From the NCBI RefSeq assembly GCF_000315485.1, contig NZ_JH992941.1:930001-994000 (forward strand): a stretch of DNA of 64,000 nt. The letters are read 5' to 3'. The notes below the pieces were generated by a model, which made no database searches, was not told the origin of the DNA, and saw only the letters and a list, made by a program, of their open reading frames with translations. The position numbers and the translations under genes were made by a program. Below are positions 18,015 to 27,544 of this stretch, one piece after another (the stretch's first letter is position 1; the number at the start of each line of letters is the position of its first letter). This stretch comes from Bacteroides oleiciplenus YIT 12058. Its GTDB lineage: Bacteria; Bacteroidota; Bacteroidia; Bacteroidales; Bacteroidaceae.

Positions 18015-19556
18015 TTATTTACGTTGCCATTTACTCTTTGAAGCATGTTCCCGTTTCAATATATCACTTAATGGCACTTCAAATATTTTAGCCTCAACCC
18101 ACGCCACAAAGTCAAACTTACGCAATATCTGACTTTCATATTTATCGGCATACAAAGCACGCACCTCCTCTACCATACTCTCCCATATCTCCGCCCGCTT
18201 TTTCCGATTGGCATTCGCGAAAGAATAGTTCAAGAACTTAAGTAAAAACAACTCTACCTTCAAATTATCCCCCTTGTTTTTGGACATTTCCCGCTTAATA
18301 GACCGAAGTTCAGACTGAATATAATCAATATCACCCAGTTCATAATGAATCATCACATTCACAATCCGAATGGTGCGGAACAGCGGAAGAGAATACAGAT
18401 GTCCCCTACCAATAGTAGCACTCAAACGTTTTCTCGCCTTTCTATACTCCCCATTTCCAAGATAGACAAGAGCAATATACAATGACATTTCCGCCTGCTG
18501 TTGCTCTTTCAGCAAAGGCATCTTGTCAATCAGAGCTGCCTGATGCTCTGCAATCCACAGGCCAGCTTGTTCAAACTCTCCCCTATCTATATACGAAAAC
18601 AGCCGGTAGGTAAATATCACATAAGCCACATTCAATTGGAAACTGGAAGACGGTGAAGATAGCTTTTCCAACTTCTCAATGAAATAATTCATCCCCTCAT
18701 AGTTGTGCATGATGCGAAGACTCTCTAACATTCCTTCTACCGTCATCAGATAATATACCGGAGGATTATTCCAAAGATGGGTATTCTCTTCAAACAGTTT
18801 ATTCAGCTCCACAAATGAATTGAACGCAGCTCTATAGTCGCCTACCGTCACAAAGTAATTGGCCTGGAAAAGCTGGTGATTCTTCTTTATTTCAAAGTTC
18901 TCGACGCCTGCACTTGCCACAATACTTATCTCACTGGTCACCAGGTCATCCAGTTTCTGAGTCTCCTCCAACGAACGTGAAGCCCCCCTGTTCAACATCC
19001 TGTGCTTCAATAACTCATACAATGAAGACTGCTCATTCAGCTGACTGATACTTTTCAGCGTACTTTTCATTTTATATTGTTTATTCAGCAGTTTCTTTTC
19101 ATCCACTTCCTCAAAATCCAGCGTCAGGAGATAATTCAGTTCCAACCTCTGTGCCACAAGCAACGCAAAATGATTTTCATAATAAACAGCCTTCTCCTTC
19201 ACCTTTTTCAACACCTGGAAGCATTCCTGATACATAGACTTCTCATACAATACTCTGGCATGCAGCAGCTCATTGAACAGCAGATAATAACTATCCTGCT
19301 CTGTACGCAACTCCGTCAATATCTCTATCAGCAGATCGAACAGGTAAATAACCACCGTATTGAAAGAAGAAGTGGGTTTTGCCTTCAGGAAACACTGTTT
19401 CAGTTCTTCAGGGTCACTGATCTTCTTATCATCAATCAATCTGAAAAGGAAGATATAGTCTTTCTCCGGCTTATTGGATATATAGATAGAGAATTCTTTC
19501 TTCTCTTGCTTCGTGAGACTATTTATCAACTGGATAAGCGATTCGGACTTTAGCAT
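18015..19556 (-). CDS. helical repeat protein of unknown function, divergent from the ribokinase operon
   Basis: The 513-residue protein has no signal peptide and no motif I can assign to a known activity. It is strongly helical with repeated two-helix units (for example YEKSMYQECFQVLKKVKEKAVYYENHFALLVAQRL split over several turns), like a TPR or other alpha-solenoid. It opens LIQLINSLTKQEKKEFSIYI, an opening I associate with uncharacterised Bacteroidota cytoplasmic proteins. It has no visible helix-turn-helix. It is transcribed away from rbsK with 298 bp between start codons, an arrangement often seen for a local regulator, but that role is inference only. Confidence 0.6.
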   Translation of the reverse strand: MLKSESLIQLINSLTKQEKKEFSIYISNKPEKDYIFLFRLIDDKKISDPEELKQCFLKAKPTSSFNTVVIYLFDLLIEILTELRTEQDSYYLLFNELLHARVLYEKSMYQECFQVLKKVKEKAVYYENHFALLVAQRLELNYLLTLDFEEVDEKKLLNKQYKMKSTLKSISQLNEQSSLYELLKHRMLNRGASRSLEETQKLDDLVTSEISIVASAGVENFEIKKNHQLFQANYFVTVGDYRAAFNSFVELNKLFEENTHLWNNPPVYYLMTVEGMLESLRIMHNYEGMNYFIEKLEKLSSPSSSFQLNVAYVIFTYRLFSYIDRGEFEQAGLWIAEHQAALIDKMPLLKEQQQAEMSLYIALVYLGNGEYRKARKRLSATIGRGHLYSLPLFRTIRIVNVMIHYELGDIDYIQSELRSIKREMSKNKGDNLKVELFLLKFLNYSFANANRKKRAEIWESMVEEVRALYADKYESQILRKFDFVAWVEAKIFEVPLSDILKREHASKSKWQRK

Positions 19557-19747
19557 AGCATTAGTAGATTTTGAAATAACGAAAGCAAGGTAGAGAAAAA
19601 AACAAAAGGAAACAATCTTTTCGCGGAATAATATAGGCTTTGGTTATATTACAAATATTAAAATACCGCATATAAATACACATTGAAAATACTATATATC
19701 AATCGATTAACACAAACATTAACGATATTATATAAATTTACCAGTAT

Positions 19748-19755
19748 TATATTTG
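19748..19755 (+). promoter_or_regulatory. Bacteroides-type -7 box upstream of rbsK
   Basis: TATATTTG matches TAnnTTTG and lies about 100 bp before the rbsK start, leaving a long leader. The 298-bp divergent region around it is very AT-rich and could hold regulator sites. Confidence 0.5.
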
Positions 19756-19854
19756 TGCACTTTTTGTTTGCTTATGAATTATCTATCGCATACTTTTGAC
19801 GTAGAAAAAGAAAGCACAGTTCCGAATTACTTAATCTTAAACTAATTAATAGCC

Positions 19855-20763
19855 ATGAGCAAGAATATCATTGTAATAGGTAGTTGTAATACAGATATGG
19901 TCATCAAGGCCGACCGTCTCCCCGTCCCCGGAGAAACAGTAATGGGCGGCAGTTTCATGATGAACCCCGGAGGTAAAGGGGCTAACCAGGCTGTAGCCGC
20001 TGCCCGATTAAAAGGAAATGTGTACTTCATAGCCAAGACCGGCAACGATCTATTCGGCAAACGTTCCATAGAGCAGTACGAAGACGAAGGAATTCACGTT
20101 GAAAATATCTATTCAGACCCTACCCTCCCTTCCGGAGTGGCGCTGATTATGGTAGACGTGAACGGAGAAAACAGTATCGCTGTCGCCTCCGGAGCCAATG
20201 GCTCACTGAGTCCTGAAGATATCCGGAAAGCACAGCCCGTCATCGAGAAAGGAGATATCTTGCTGATGCAACTGGAAATTCCCATAGAAACAGTAGAATA
20301 CGCAGCCCAGATAGCAAGCGAACAGGGTATCAAGGTTATCTTGAACCCGGCACCCGCCCGCGCGCTCTCCAACAAGCTGTTGCAAAACCTGTATATGATT
20401 ATCCCCAACGAAACGGAAGCCGAAATCCTTTCGGGAATCAAAGTGACCGACTGGGAAAGCGCCCGGAAAGCCGCGGATATCATCAGTGCCAAAGGAGTGG
20501 ACATTGTCGTTATCACAATGGGGTCCAAAGGAGCCCTAATTAAGGAAAACAACGCATACCATGAGGTTTCCGTCCCCAAAGTGAAAGCGGTAGATACCAC
20601 GGCTGCTGGAGACACCTTCTGCGGCTCCCTGTGTGTAGCCCTATCCGAAGATATGAATGTGCTGGACGCCGTGAAGTTTGCCAATAAGTGCGCCTCCATC
20701 ACAGTAACCCGCATGGGAGCACAGTCTGCCCTGCCCTATCGCAAAGAAATAGATGTTTTATAA
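19855..20763 (+). CDS. rbsK: ribokinase
   Basis: Ribokinase phosphorylates D-ribose to ribose 5-phosphate, committing it to the pentose phosphate pathway. The 302-residue PfkB-family protein has the N-terminal IVIGSCNTDMV, the sugar-binding GGKGANQAVAAARL (about residues 39-52), the strand NPAPA, IPNETEAEIL, and the C-terminal signature VDTTAAGDTFCGSL with the catalytic aspartate and anion hole. It is the first gene of a long plus-strand operon with only 24 bp to the next gene. The permease and nucleoside hydrolases downstream support ribose rather than another sugar as substrate. Confidence 0.93.
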   Translation: MSKNIIVIGSCNTDMVIKADRLPVPGETVMGGSFMMNPGGKGANQAVAAARLKGNVYFIAKTGNDLFGKRSIEQYEDEGIHVENIYSDPTLPSGVALIMVDVNGENSIAVASGANGSLSPEDIRKAQPVIEKGDILLMQLEIPIETVEYAAQIASEQGIKVILNPAPARALSNKLLQNLYMIIPNETEAEILSGIKVTDWESARKAADIISAKGVDIVVITMGSKGALIKENNAYHEVSVPKVKAVDTTAAGDTFCGSLCVALSEDMNVLDAVKFANKCASITVTRMGAQSALPYRKEIDVL

Positions 20764-20787
20764 ATAATAACTTTAAATTCTAATACC

Positions 20788-21792
20788 ATGTTTATTGTAG
20801 ACAGTTACTCATTAGCCGTTATTTTCTGCGTTATCACGATGCTCTGTTGGGGTTCGTGGGGTAATACACAGAAACTTGCCGGGAAGACCTGGCGTTACGA
20901 ATTGTTCTACTGGGATTACGTTATCGGTATCCTTGCCTTCTCCCTCCTTCTAGGGTTCACGCTGGGCAGTACGGGAAATGCCGGACGTGGTTTCGTTGAA
21001 GATCTGAAACAGATCAGTATGGAGAACTATGCAAGCGCTTTTGCAGGAGGGGTTATCTTCAACCTATCCAATATCCTGCTGTCAGCTTCCGTCTCGATGG
21101 CCGGACTTACGGTAGCATTCCCTCTAGGAGTCGGCATAGCACTGGTATTAGGGGTTTTCGTCAACTACTTTGGTGAACCCAAAGGGGATGCGGTGATTCT
21201 GTTCAGTGGCGTGGCTCTGGTGGTACTGGCCATCATTTTCAATGCCATAGCTGCCGGAAAGATGAATAAGAAAGGAAGCAGTACGAATAAGAAAGGAATT
21301 CTTATCGCCATCATAGCAGGTGTACTGATGTCCTTCTTCTACCGGTTCGTTGCCGCTGCCATGGACTTAAATAACTTTGAGTCGCCTACTCCCACAATGG
21401 CTACTCCGTATTCTGCATTCTTTATATTCGCAATAGGTATCTTCATAAGCAATTTCATTATCAACACCATCGTGATGAAGAAGCCGTTTGTAGGTACTCC
21501 GGTAAGCTATAAAGAGTACTTCCAAGGCAAATTCAGCACACATATGGTCGGAGTGCTGGGAGGAGCCATCTGGGGATTAGGTACGGCTCTGAGTTACATT
21601 GCAGCAGGGAAAGCCGGCGCGGCCATCTCGTATGCACTGGGACAGGGAGCACCTATGATTGCAGCTTTGTGGGGCATATTCATCTGGAAGGAGTTCAAAG
21701 GCTCTTCACGAACGGTAAATATCCTTCTGGCTTGCATGTTCGTTCTGTTTATATCCGGTTTAGGAGCAATTATCATCTCCGGAGCCAATTAA
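20788..21792 (+). CDS. sugar permease of the drug/metabolite transporter (RhaT/GRP-like) superfamily, probable ribose transporter
   Basis: The 334-residue protein is an inner-membrane permease with about ten hydrophobic segments and a short charged loop in the middle (KMNKKGSSTNKKG). The pattern LCWGSWGNTQKLAG at the N-terminus, and FNLSNILLSASVSMAGLTVAFPLGVGIALVLG (broken over two helices), fit sugar permeases of the GRP/RhaT group within the drug/metabolite transporter superfamily. Lying between rbsK and susC it most likely carries ribose, or possibly a nucleoside, across the inner membrane. The substrate is inferred from context. It is followed by a 116-bp gap with an inverted repeat. Confidence 0.8.
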   Translation: MFIVDSYSLAVIFCVITMLCWGSWGNTQKLAGKTWRYELFYWDYVIGILAFSLLLGFTLGSTGNAGRGFVEDLKQISMENYASAFAGGVIFNLSNILLSASVSMAGLTVAFPLGVGIALVLGVFVNYFGEPKGDAVILFSGVALVVLAIIFNAIAAGKMNKKGSSTNKKGILIAIIAGVLMSFFYRFVAAAMDLNNFESPTPTMATPYSAFFIFAIGIFISNFIINTIVMKKPFVGTPVSYKEYFQGKFSTHMVGVLGGAIWGLGTALSYIAAGKAGAAISYALGQGAPMIAALWGIFIWKEFKGSSRTVNILLACMFVLFISGLGAIIISGAN

Positions 21793-21800
21793 TCCGGCTC

Positions 21801-21851
21801 TCACTCGATCTCATAAATTAATGCTTTCTTTTTCTACCCTTCATCGAGTGA
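21801..21851. repeat. 9-bp inverted repeat in the permease-susC gap
   Basis: TCACTCGAT at 21801-21809 is the exact reverse complement of ATCGAGTGA at 21843-21851, with 33 bases between. It lies 57 bp before the susC start and could form a leader hairpin or bind a regulator. Confidence 0.55.
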
Positions 21852-21908
21852 AAGAGGAAATTGCCTGAACTAAATATACATTTTCGTTCAACCTAAAATT
21901 TTTAATAC

Positions 21909-24900
21909 ATGAGACTAATTAAAGCAATATTATTCTGTCTATGCATGTGTTCGTTCGACTTGTACGCACAAGTCAATGTCACAGGTATTGTAAATGATAA
22001 CACCGGGGAGACACTTCCCGGAGTATCTATTCTGGCAAAAGACGGCGACCGTACCTACGGCACCACCACCGATATGAATGGTAAATACCAGATTAAAGTC
22101 AACCAAGGCACTACCCTTGAGTTCAGTTTCATCGGCTTTGCCACACAAAAGGTGAAAGTGGGCACCGGCAACGTCATCAACATCACTCTGGAGCCCGAAA
22201 ACAAACTACTGGACGAAGTAGTAGTCATCGGTTATGGTACTGTAAAGAAGAAAGATTTGCTGGGTTCCATATCTACCGTCAAGGAAGATGCTCTAGCCGA
22301 ACGCGTTTCGGGTAATGTAGTGGAATCTATGCGCGGTCTGACTTCCGGTGTAAAGATTACGAGCAGCGGTCAGCCCGGCTCCAATGCCAACATCACGATC
22401 CGCGGTTTAGGCAGTCTGACGAACAATAACCCGCTGTTCATCATCGACGGTGCCTATGGCGGCAGCGACTTGGGTGTCAATGTGGAAGATATCGAATCCA
22501 TCCAAGTGTTGAAAGATGCCTCATCAGCGGCCATATACGGATCGCGTGCAGCCAACGGTGTTGTAATCATCACCACCAAACAGGGTAAAGAAGGTGACTT
22601 GAAAGTAAAGTTCGACTCCCAACTGACGCTAAGCTGGCTGCCCCGTTACGACCTGATGGATGCCGAGACTTATAAAATTTACAATGACCGCGCCTATGAC
22701 GAAGCTATACTGGCAGGCGTCTCAGGCATTACCAAACGTCAGAACCACTACGACGGGAATACCGACTGGCAGGATGAAATGCTGAGCACCGGTGTTTTAC
22801 AAAACTACAACGTCTCGTTGTCCGGTGGTTCCAAAACGGTGAAGTACTACGCCTCACTGAACCGCATGGTCGACGACGGCGCCCTATTGAATACCAAGTA
22901 TGACAAATACGGTTTCCGCATCAACACAAGTGGACAGAAGGGCATCTTCTCCTATGGAGAGAACTTCTACTACACCAAGTCGGACCGGAAAAACCTGAAT
23001 GGTAATCCCTGGAGTGACTTTATCGGTATAGCACCAACAATTCCGGTATATGATGAATCACATCCCGGAGGATACGGATATGGTGACGTAGACCGCGCGA
23101 ACACATACGGTCTGAACCCCGTAGCCATGCAAAACCTGTATGTGCAGAACAACGAAGAAGAGTATCTGACAGGAAACATCTACGGACAGATATCACTCTT
23201 CGGGATGTTCGATGCCAAACTGAATGTTGCCTACAAGAGTTATATGGGTATTACCAACTCATTGCGCAAGAAAGGTAACTGGACGATGGGCCAGGGAGAC
23301 GATGCCGCGAGCTTAGGCTACGACAGCGCCAAGAATCACGACATCCTGATTGAGCAGACCTATAACTTCAAGCATAAATTCGGTAAGCACGATGTGAATG
23401 CTCTGTTCGGTATCACCTACAACAAGTTCCACGAAGAAAAGCGCTGGATAACGAAATTAGACCCACTGATGATAGGTGACAAATACATCACTTCACTCGA
23501 TGCCGCTACCGGCAACACCACCGCAGGCGGTAATTATGGTGAATCTGCCTTGATTTCCTACCTCGGACGAATCAACTATTCGTATGCCGACAAATATCTG
23601 GCACAGGTGACTGCCCGCCGCGACGGCACTTCCCGTCTGCCCAAAAACGACCGTTGGGGAAACTTCCTCTCCGTTTCACTGGGCTGGCGCATCAGTGGAG
23701 AGAAGTTCTTCCAGGTGCCCTGGATTGACGATTTGAAGATACGTGCCAACTACGGTACACTCGGTAACAGCAGTATCGGCTACTGGGACTACCAATCGGT
23801 CATCAACACCGCTCCGCGTGCAGTGATCGGCAGTCCCGAAAACATCCTGATTGGTATGACGCAATCTCAGTTGAGCAACAACGACCTTGTCTGGGAGAAG
23901 AAGACAACCGCCAACATAGGTTTCGACTTAGTCGCCCTCAACAACCGTCTCCGCTTCACGGCCGAATATTTCTACTCCAAAAGCGAAGACCTACTTGTCT
24001 ACCTGCCTATCCTGATGAGTTCAGGTAACGAAGGCGGTGCACCGGCTGTCAATGCCGGCAGTCTGGAAAACAGAGGAGTCGAATTTGAAGTAGGCTGGAA
24101 TGATAAGGTCGGTGAATTTGAATACTCAGCATCATTAAACATCTCCCACTTGAAGAACAAAGTTATCGATCTGGGCTATGGGAAACAGAATAAGAAGATT
24201 CCTACATATACCACGCTCGCAATAACCGAAGTCGGACAGCCTCTCGGTATGTGGTACCTTTACAAGATGCTCGGCATCTTCCAATCCGAAGAAGAAATAC
24301 AGAACTATGTAAACTCCGAAGGCAAAGTCATTCAGCCGAATGCCCGCCCCGGTGATATCAAATACGATGATTACAACGGCGATGGAATCATTTCATCCGA
24401 AGACCGCCAGAAAGTGGGCAATCCGTGGCCTAAGCTCGAACTCGGCTTAAATCTTGGTGCTTCCTATAAAGGTTTCGACCTGAGCATCAGCGGTTACGGC
24501 CGCTTCGGACAGGAAGTATGGAACGGCTCGGCAGCCGCAGCCGGTGACTTCGCCAACAACCAGAACAACTTCAACGGCATTGTTCCCTGGACACAGGAGC
24601 ACCCGGTGAACGACCGTCCGCGCATCGTATACGGAGACTCCCGCAATAGCCGAAGCGACCAGGACCGCTGGTTAGAGAACGGTTCGTTCTTCCGTCTGAG
24701 CGACATCACCTTAGGATATACGGTTCCTACCCGTTACATCAAGAAAATCGGTTTGGAGAGACTCCGTGCGTCAGTCACCCTGCAGAACATGGTTACTTTC
24801 ACCGGATATTCCGGACTTGACCCTGAATTTGCAGACAGCGGCATCTTCACTATGGGAGCAGACTATTGCTCGTTCCCCAACCCGCGTGCCGTACAGTTTG

Positions 24901-24920
24901 CCTTATCATTCACATTCTAA
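21909..24920 (+). CDS. SusC-family TonB-dependent outer membrane transporter (ribose/nucleoside locus)
   Basis: The 1003-residue protein is an outer-membrane importer that works with the SusD protein encoded 11 bp downstream. It has a signal peptide (MRLIKAILFCLCMCSFDLYAQ), a carboxypeptidase-regulatory-like domain (VTGIVNDNTGETLPGVSI, about residues 23-100), the conserved linker EVVVIGYGTVKKKDLLGSIS, a plug domain (SMRGLTSGVKIT, ITIRGLGSL, DIESIQVLKDASSAAIYGSR) and a long beta-barrel ending in aromatic FALSFTF. It is on the short side for SusC proteins. Its place in a ribokinase/nucleoside hydrolase operon suggests it imports ribose-containing compounds; this is inference. Confidence 0.95.
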   Translation: MRLIKAILFCLCMCSFDLYAQVNVTGIVNDNTGETLPGVSILAKDGDRTYGTTTDMNGKYQIKVNQGTTLEFSFIGFATQKVKVGTGNVINITLEPENKLLDEVVVIGYGTVKKKDLLGSISTVKEDALAERVSGNVVESMRGLTSGVKITSSGQPGSNANITIRGLGSLTNNNPLFIIDGAYGGSDLGVNVEDIESIQVLKDASSAAIYGSRAANGVVIITTKQGKEGDLKVKFDSQLTLSWLPRYDLMDAETYKIYNDRAYDEAILAGVSGITKRQNHYDGNTDWQDEMLSTGVLQNYNVSLSGGSKTVKYYASLNRMVDDGALLNTKYDKYGFRINTSGQKGIFSYGENFYYTKSDRKNLNGNPWSDFIGIAPTIPVYDESHPGGYGYGDVDRANTYGLNPVAMQNLYVQNNEEEYLTGNIYGQISLFGMFDAKLNVAYKSYMGITNSLRKKGNWTMGQGDDAASLGYDSAKNHDILIEQTYNFKHKFGKHDVNALFGITYNKFHEEKRWITKLDPLMIGDKYITSLDAATGNTTAGGNYGESALISYLGRINYSYADKYLAQVTARRDGTSRLPKNDRWGNFLSVSLGWRISGEKFFQVPWIDDLKIRANYGTLGNSSIGYWDYQSVINTAPRAVIGSPENILIGMTQSQLSNNDLVWEKKTTANIGFDLVALNNRLRFTAEYFYSKSEDLLVYLPILMSSGNEGGAPAVNAGSLENRGVEFEVGWNDKVGEFEYSASLNISHLKNKVIDLGYGKQNKKIPTYTTLAITEVGQPLGMWYLYKMLGIFQSEEEIQNYVNSEGKVIQPNARPGDIKYDDYNGDGIISSEDRQKVGNPWPKLELGLNLGASYKGFDLSISGYGRFGQEVWNGSAAAAGDFANNQNNFNGIVPWTQEHPVNDRPRIVYGDSRNSRSDQDRWLENGSFFRLSDITLGYTVPTRYIKKIGLERLRASVTLQNMVTFTGYSGLDPEFADSGIFTMGADYCSFPNPRAVQFALSFTF

Positions 24921-24931
24921 ATACTGCCGAT

Positions 24932-26500
24932 ATGAAAAAGATAGCTCTATATATATTATGCGGCGCAGCAGCGCTGTTCACGTCGTGCGACCCTTCCCTG
25001 CTCGACCTGCAAAATGAGAACACCCTCAGTACGGGCGTATACTGGAAGACGGAATCCGACATTGAGGCCGGTGTAATATCCGTATATGGCATGTTCTACC
25101 GCCAGGGAACATGGACCCGCAATATCTATACACAGATGATAGGCATGGCCGACGAAGGCGTCAGCTATGCCGGATGGACGGAACTGAACGAATACACCAA
25201 ATTCATCTTTACCGATTATAACTTCGGAGAGGCAAATACCAAGATCTACCGGGAACACTACACCGCCATCTTCCGTGCCAACCAGGTGCTGGACAACATT
25301 GATAATGTTACGTTTGCCGACGAAACGCACAAAAATGACCTGATAGGCCAAACCAAGTTCCTGCGTTCTTTCTACTACTTCTATCTGACCACTCTCTGGG
25401 ATAACATTCCCATCGTCCTGAAGACTTCTTCAGCCGCCGACAAGCCCATGCAAGCCAATGCAGACGAAATGCTCACTCAGATAGAAACCGACCTGGAAGA
25501 CGCCGTCACCAAACTGCCCGCCACCCGCGACGCCAATAACTACGGCCGCCCGACGAAAGGCGCCGCCTACGGACTACTGGCGAAAGCCTATGCACAGCAC
25601 CATAAATGGGAAGATGCCCGCAGATGCCTCGAATGGCTCATCGACGGTGAAGGAAAGCGGTACTACGACCTCGTCCCCAACTGGGCTGACAACTTCAGCA
25701 ACCAAACGGAAGACAACAAGGAGTCGCTATACGAAATCCACTTCTCACTGACCAACCGGGTAGGCTTCGACCAAACAGACAACTACCTGGACCCGAACGC
25801 ACAGTTGGGCACACAGATTGAGATGAATCAGGCCCCCACCGGAATCGGTTGGAACAACATTGAAGCAAGGCGTTGGCTGGTGGACTACTATAAACGCGAA
25901 CAAACCACAGATGGAAAGAATGACATCCGCCTGTTCTACACCCTGTGGTACGACGGAGCTGCATCCGACTTCCCCGAATATCCGAACCAGCTGATTTATG
26001 GCAAGCCTTGGAACAGCGATTGGGGTAACCGCGTGTTTATCAAGAAGTATAGCACCGATGCCTCCCCGCTGTATTACTGGAACGACAACAACTTCCGTTC
26101 ATTGCGATATGCCGATATGCTATTGCTCTATGCCGAAGCACTCAACGAGCTGGGAGCCACCCCGTCTGCCAAAGCTATCGAATGCCTCAACCGCGTGCGC
26201 AACCGTGTAAACCTGCCCGACATAGAAGACAGTTCTTTCTACAATGGCAGCCAGATAACAGGCAATAAAGACGCTTTCCGCGAACATCTGAAGATTGAAC
26301 GCGCCCTGGAGCTTGCCATGGAATGTGTACGTTGGGTTGATTTAAAACGCTGGGGCATCAATGACACCAACACTCTGAACGAGTTGAAAACCCGCGACAG
26401 CGACTTCAACAACTTCATCATCGGTAAGTCCATCCGTATGCCTTTACCGCAAAGCGAAGTGGACAACAACCCGAATCTGAAACAAAATGACCAATATTAA
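24932..26500 (+). CDS. SusD/RagB-family surface lipoprotein
   Basis: SusD proteins are surface lipoproteins that cap the SusC barrel and bind its ligand. The 522-residue product starts MKKIALYILCGAAALFTSCD, with a lipobox cysteine near residue 19. It shows the N-terminal SusD segment (DLQNENTLSTGVYWKTESDI), TPR-type helices in the middle (FLRSFYYFYLTTLWDNIPIV, then GAAYGLLAKAYAQHHKWEDA), and the C-terminal pattern RYADMLLLYAEALNE and IKIERALELA-like HLKIERALELAMEC. The frame is open upstream to 24866 within susC, but the ATG at 24932 directly precedes the signal. It is followed 17 bp later by the next lipoprotein gene. Confidence 0.95.
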   Translation: MKKIALYILCGAAALFTSCDPSLLDLQNENTLSTGVYWKTESDIEAGVISVYGMFYRQGTWTRNIYTQMIGMADEGVSYAGWTELNEYTKFIFTDYNFGEANTKIYREHYTAIFRANQVLDNIDNVTFADETHKNDLIGQTKFLRSFYYFYLTTLWDNIPIVLKTSSAADKPMQANADEMLTQIETDLEDAVTKLPATRDANNYGRPTKGAAYGLLAKAYAQHHKWEDARRCLEWLIDGEGKRYYDLVPNWADNFSNQTEDNKESLYEIHFSLTNRVGFDQTDNYLDPNAQLGTQIEMNQAPTGIGWNNIEARRWLVDYYKREQTTDGKNDIRLFYTLWYDGAASDFPEYPNQLIYGKPWNSDWGNRVFIKKYSTDASPLYYWNDNNFRSLRYADMLLLYAEALNELGATPSAKAIECLNRVRNRVNLPDIEDSSFYNGSQITGNKDAFREHLKIERALELAMECVRWVDLKRWGINDTNTLNELKTRDSDFNNFIIGKSIRMPLPQSEVDNNPNLKQNDQY

Positions 26501-26517
26501 CCGAAGACATCTGAGTT

Positions 26518-27507
26518 ATGACTAAAACAAGATATTTATTGATAGGAGCAGTCATATCACTGCTGACTTTATGGGGATGCAGCAACGATTCCGATTACGT
26601 GATCGGAAGCAATCCCAACGAATTTGCCATCAATCCGGTAGCCATACCGGTAAGCGCGGATGGCGGAACCTACGAACTGACAGTCACCGGCAATGAGTCC
26701 TGGACAGCCAAACTAACCGACTCCAACAGTTCGGCACAAGACTGGTGTACACTGAGTGCAACGTCGGGCACAGGCAAGATGGTAATCACGCTCACCGTAA
26801 AGCCGAGTACCTCGTTCGTAAAAAACCGTTCCCTCCTCATCGAAGTAAGCGGCGGCAACAAGACGCTGAAGTCCAGAGTGCTGCAAGAAACGATGGTACT
26901 GGGCGAAGACGAAATACTGATAAACGGTATGGTATGGTCTACCAAGAACGTAGGCTCTCCCGGAACATTCGTAAACTCTCCCGACGAGATAGGACAGTTG
27001 TATCAGTTCAACCGCAAAGTGGGTTACCCCGCCGGTCCGCAAGGTGACCCCGCACCGGCCAACTGGCCCGCAGACTATACGAACGACAACACCAACTGGA
27101 TGACGGAGAACGATCCTTCACCCGAAGGCTGGCGTGTGCCTACCACACAAGAAATGGCAGCCCTGTGGGAAAAAGGAGCAACATGGGTGACAGCTGCCCA
27201 AACCGGCTTCAAAGTTGACGGAATCATTATCGGAGTAGACGAGACCACCGCTAAACGCGCCACCAAGGACAATCTGAAGCAACTGGGCTGCCTCTTCCTG
27301 CCCCAAAGCGGCTGGAGAAGTGAAAGCGGAATGATGGACCGCACATGGCTCTGTGCCGTACGCAGTGCCAATTCATTGAGCGCCACACATGGCGGAATGT
27401 CACTGGGAGACATAGGCGGTTATCGGGACATATGGGGTTGGGGCGACGGACAAAAAGCCCGTGCAGCCATGATACGCCCTGTCAAAAACATACAAGTGGA
27501 GGATTGA
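26518..27507 (+). CDS. BACON-domain lipoprotein with C-terminal FISUMP domain
   Basis: The 329-residue protein has a lipoprotein signal (ISLLTLWGCSND, cysteine near residue 21). Residues about 35-125 form a BACON-like Ig-fold domain (VSADGGTYELTVTGNESWTA, then LSATSGTGKMVITLTVKPS), a domain thought to bind carbohydrate or mucin or act as a spacer. The C-terminal half (about 135-325: INGMVWSTKNVGSPGTF, EGWRVPTTQEMAALW, FLPQSGWRS, AMIRPVKN) matches the Fibrobacter succinogenes major paralogous domain. Position after susD suggests a surface ligand-binding role similar to SusE/F. No catalytic residues are seen. Confidence 0.85.
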   Translation: MTKTRYLLIGAVISLLTLWGCSNDSDYVIGSNPNEFAINPVAIPVSADGGTYELTVTGNESWTAKLTDSNSSAQDWCTLSATSGTGKMVITLTVKPSTSFVKNRSLLIEVSGGNKTLKSRVLQETMVLGEDEILINGMVWSTKNVGSPGTFVNSPDEIGQLYQFNRKVGYPAGPQGDPAPANWPADYTNDNTNWMTENDPSPEGWRVPTTQEMAALWEKGATWVTAAQTGFKVDGIIIGVDETTAKRATKDNLKQLGCLFLPQSGWRSESGMMDRTWLCAVRSANSLSATHGGMSLGDIGGYRDIWGWGDGQKARAAMIRPVKNIQVED

Positions 27508-27544
27508 TTTGTAACCCATTCATTAACGAACTAATTTTAAGAAG

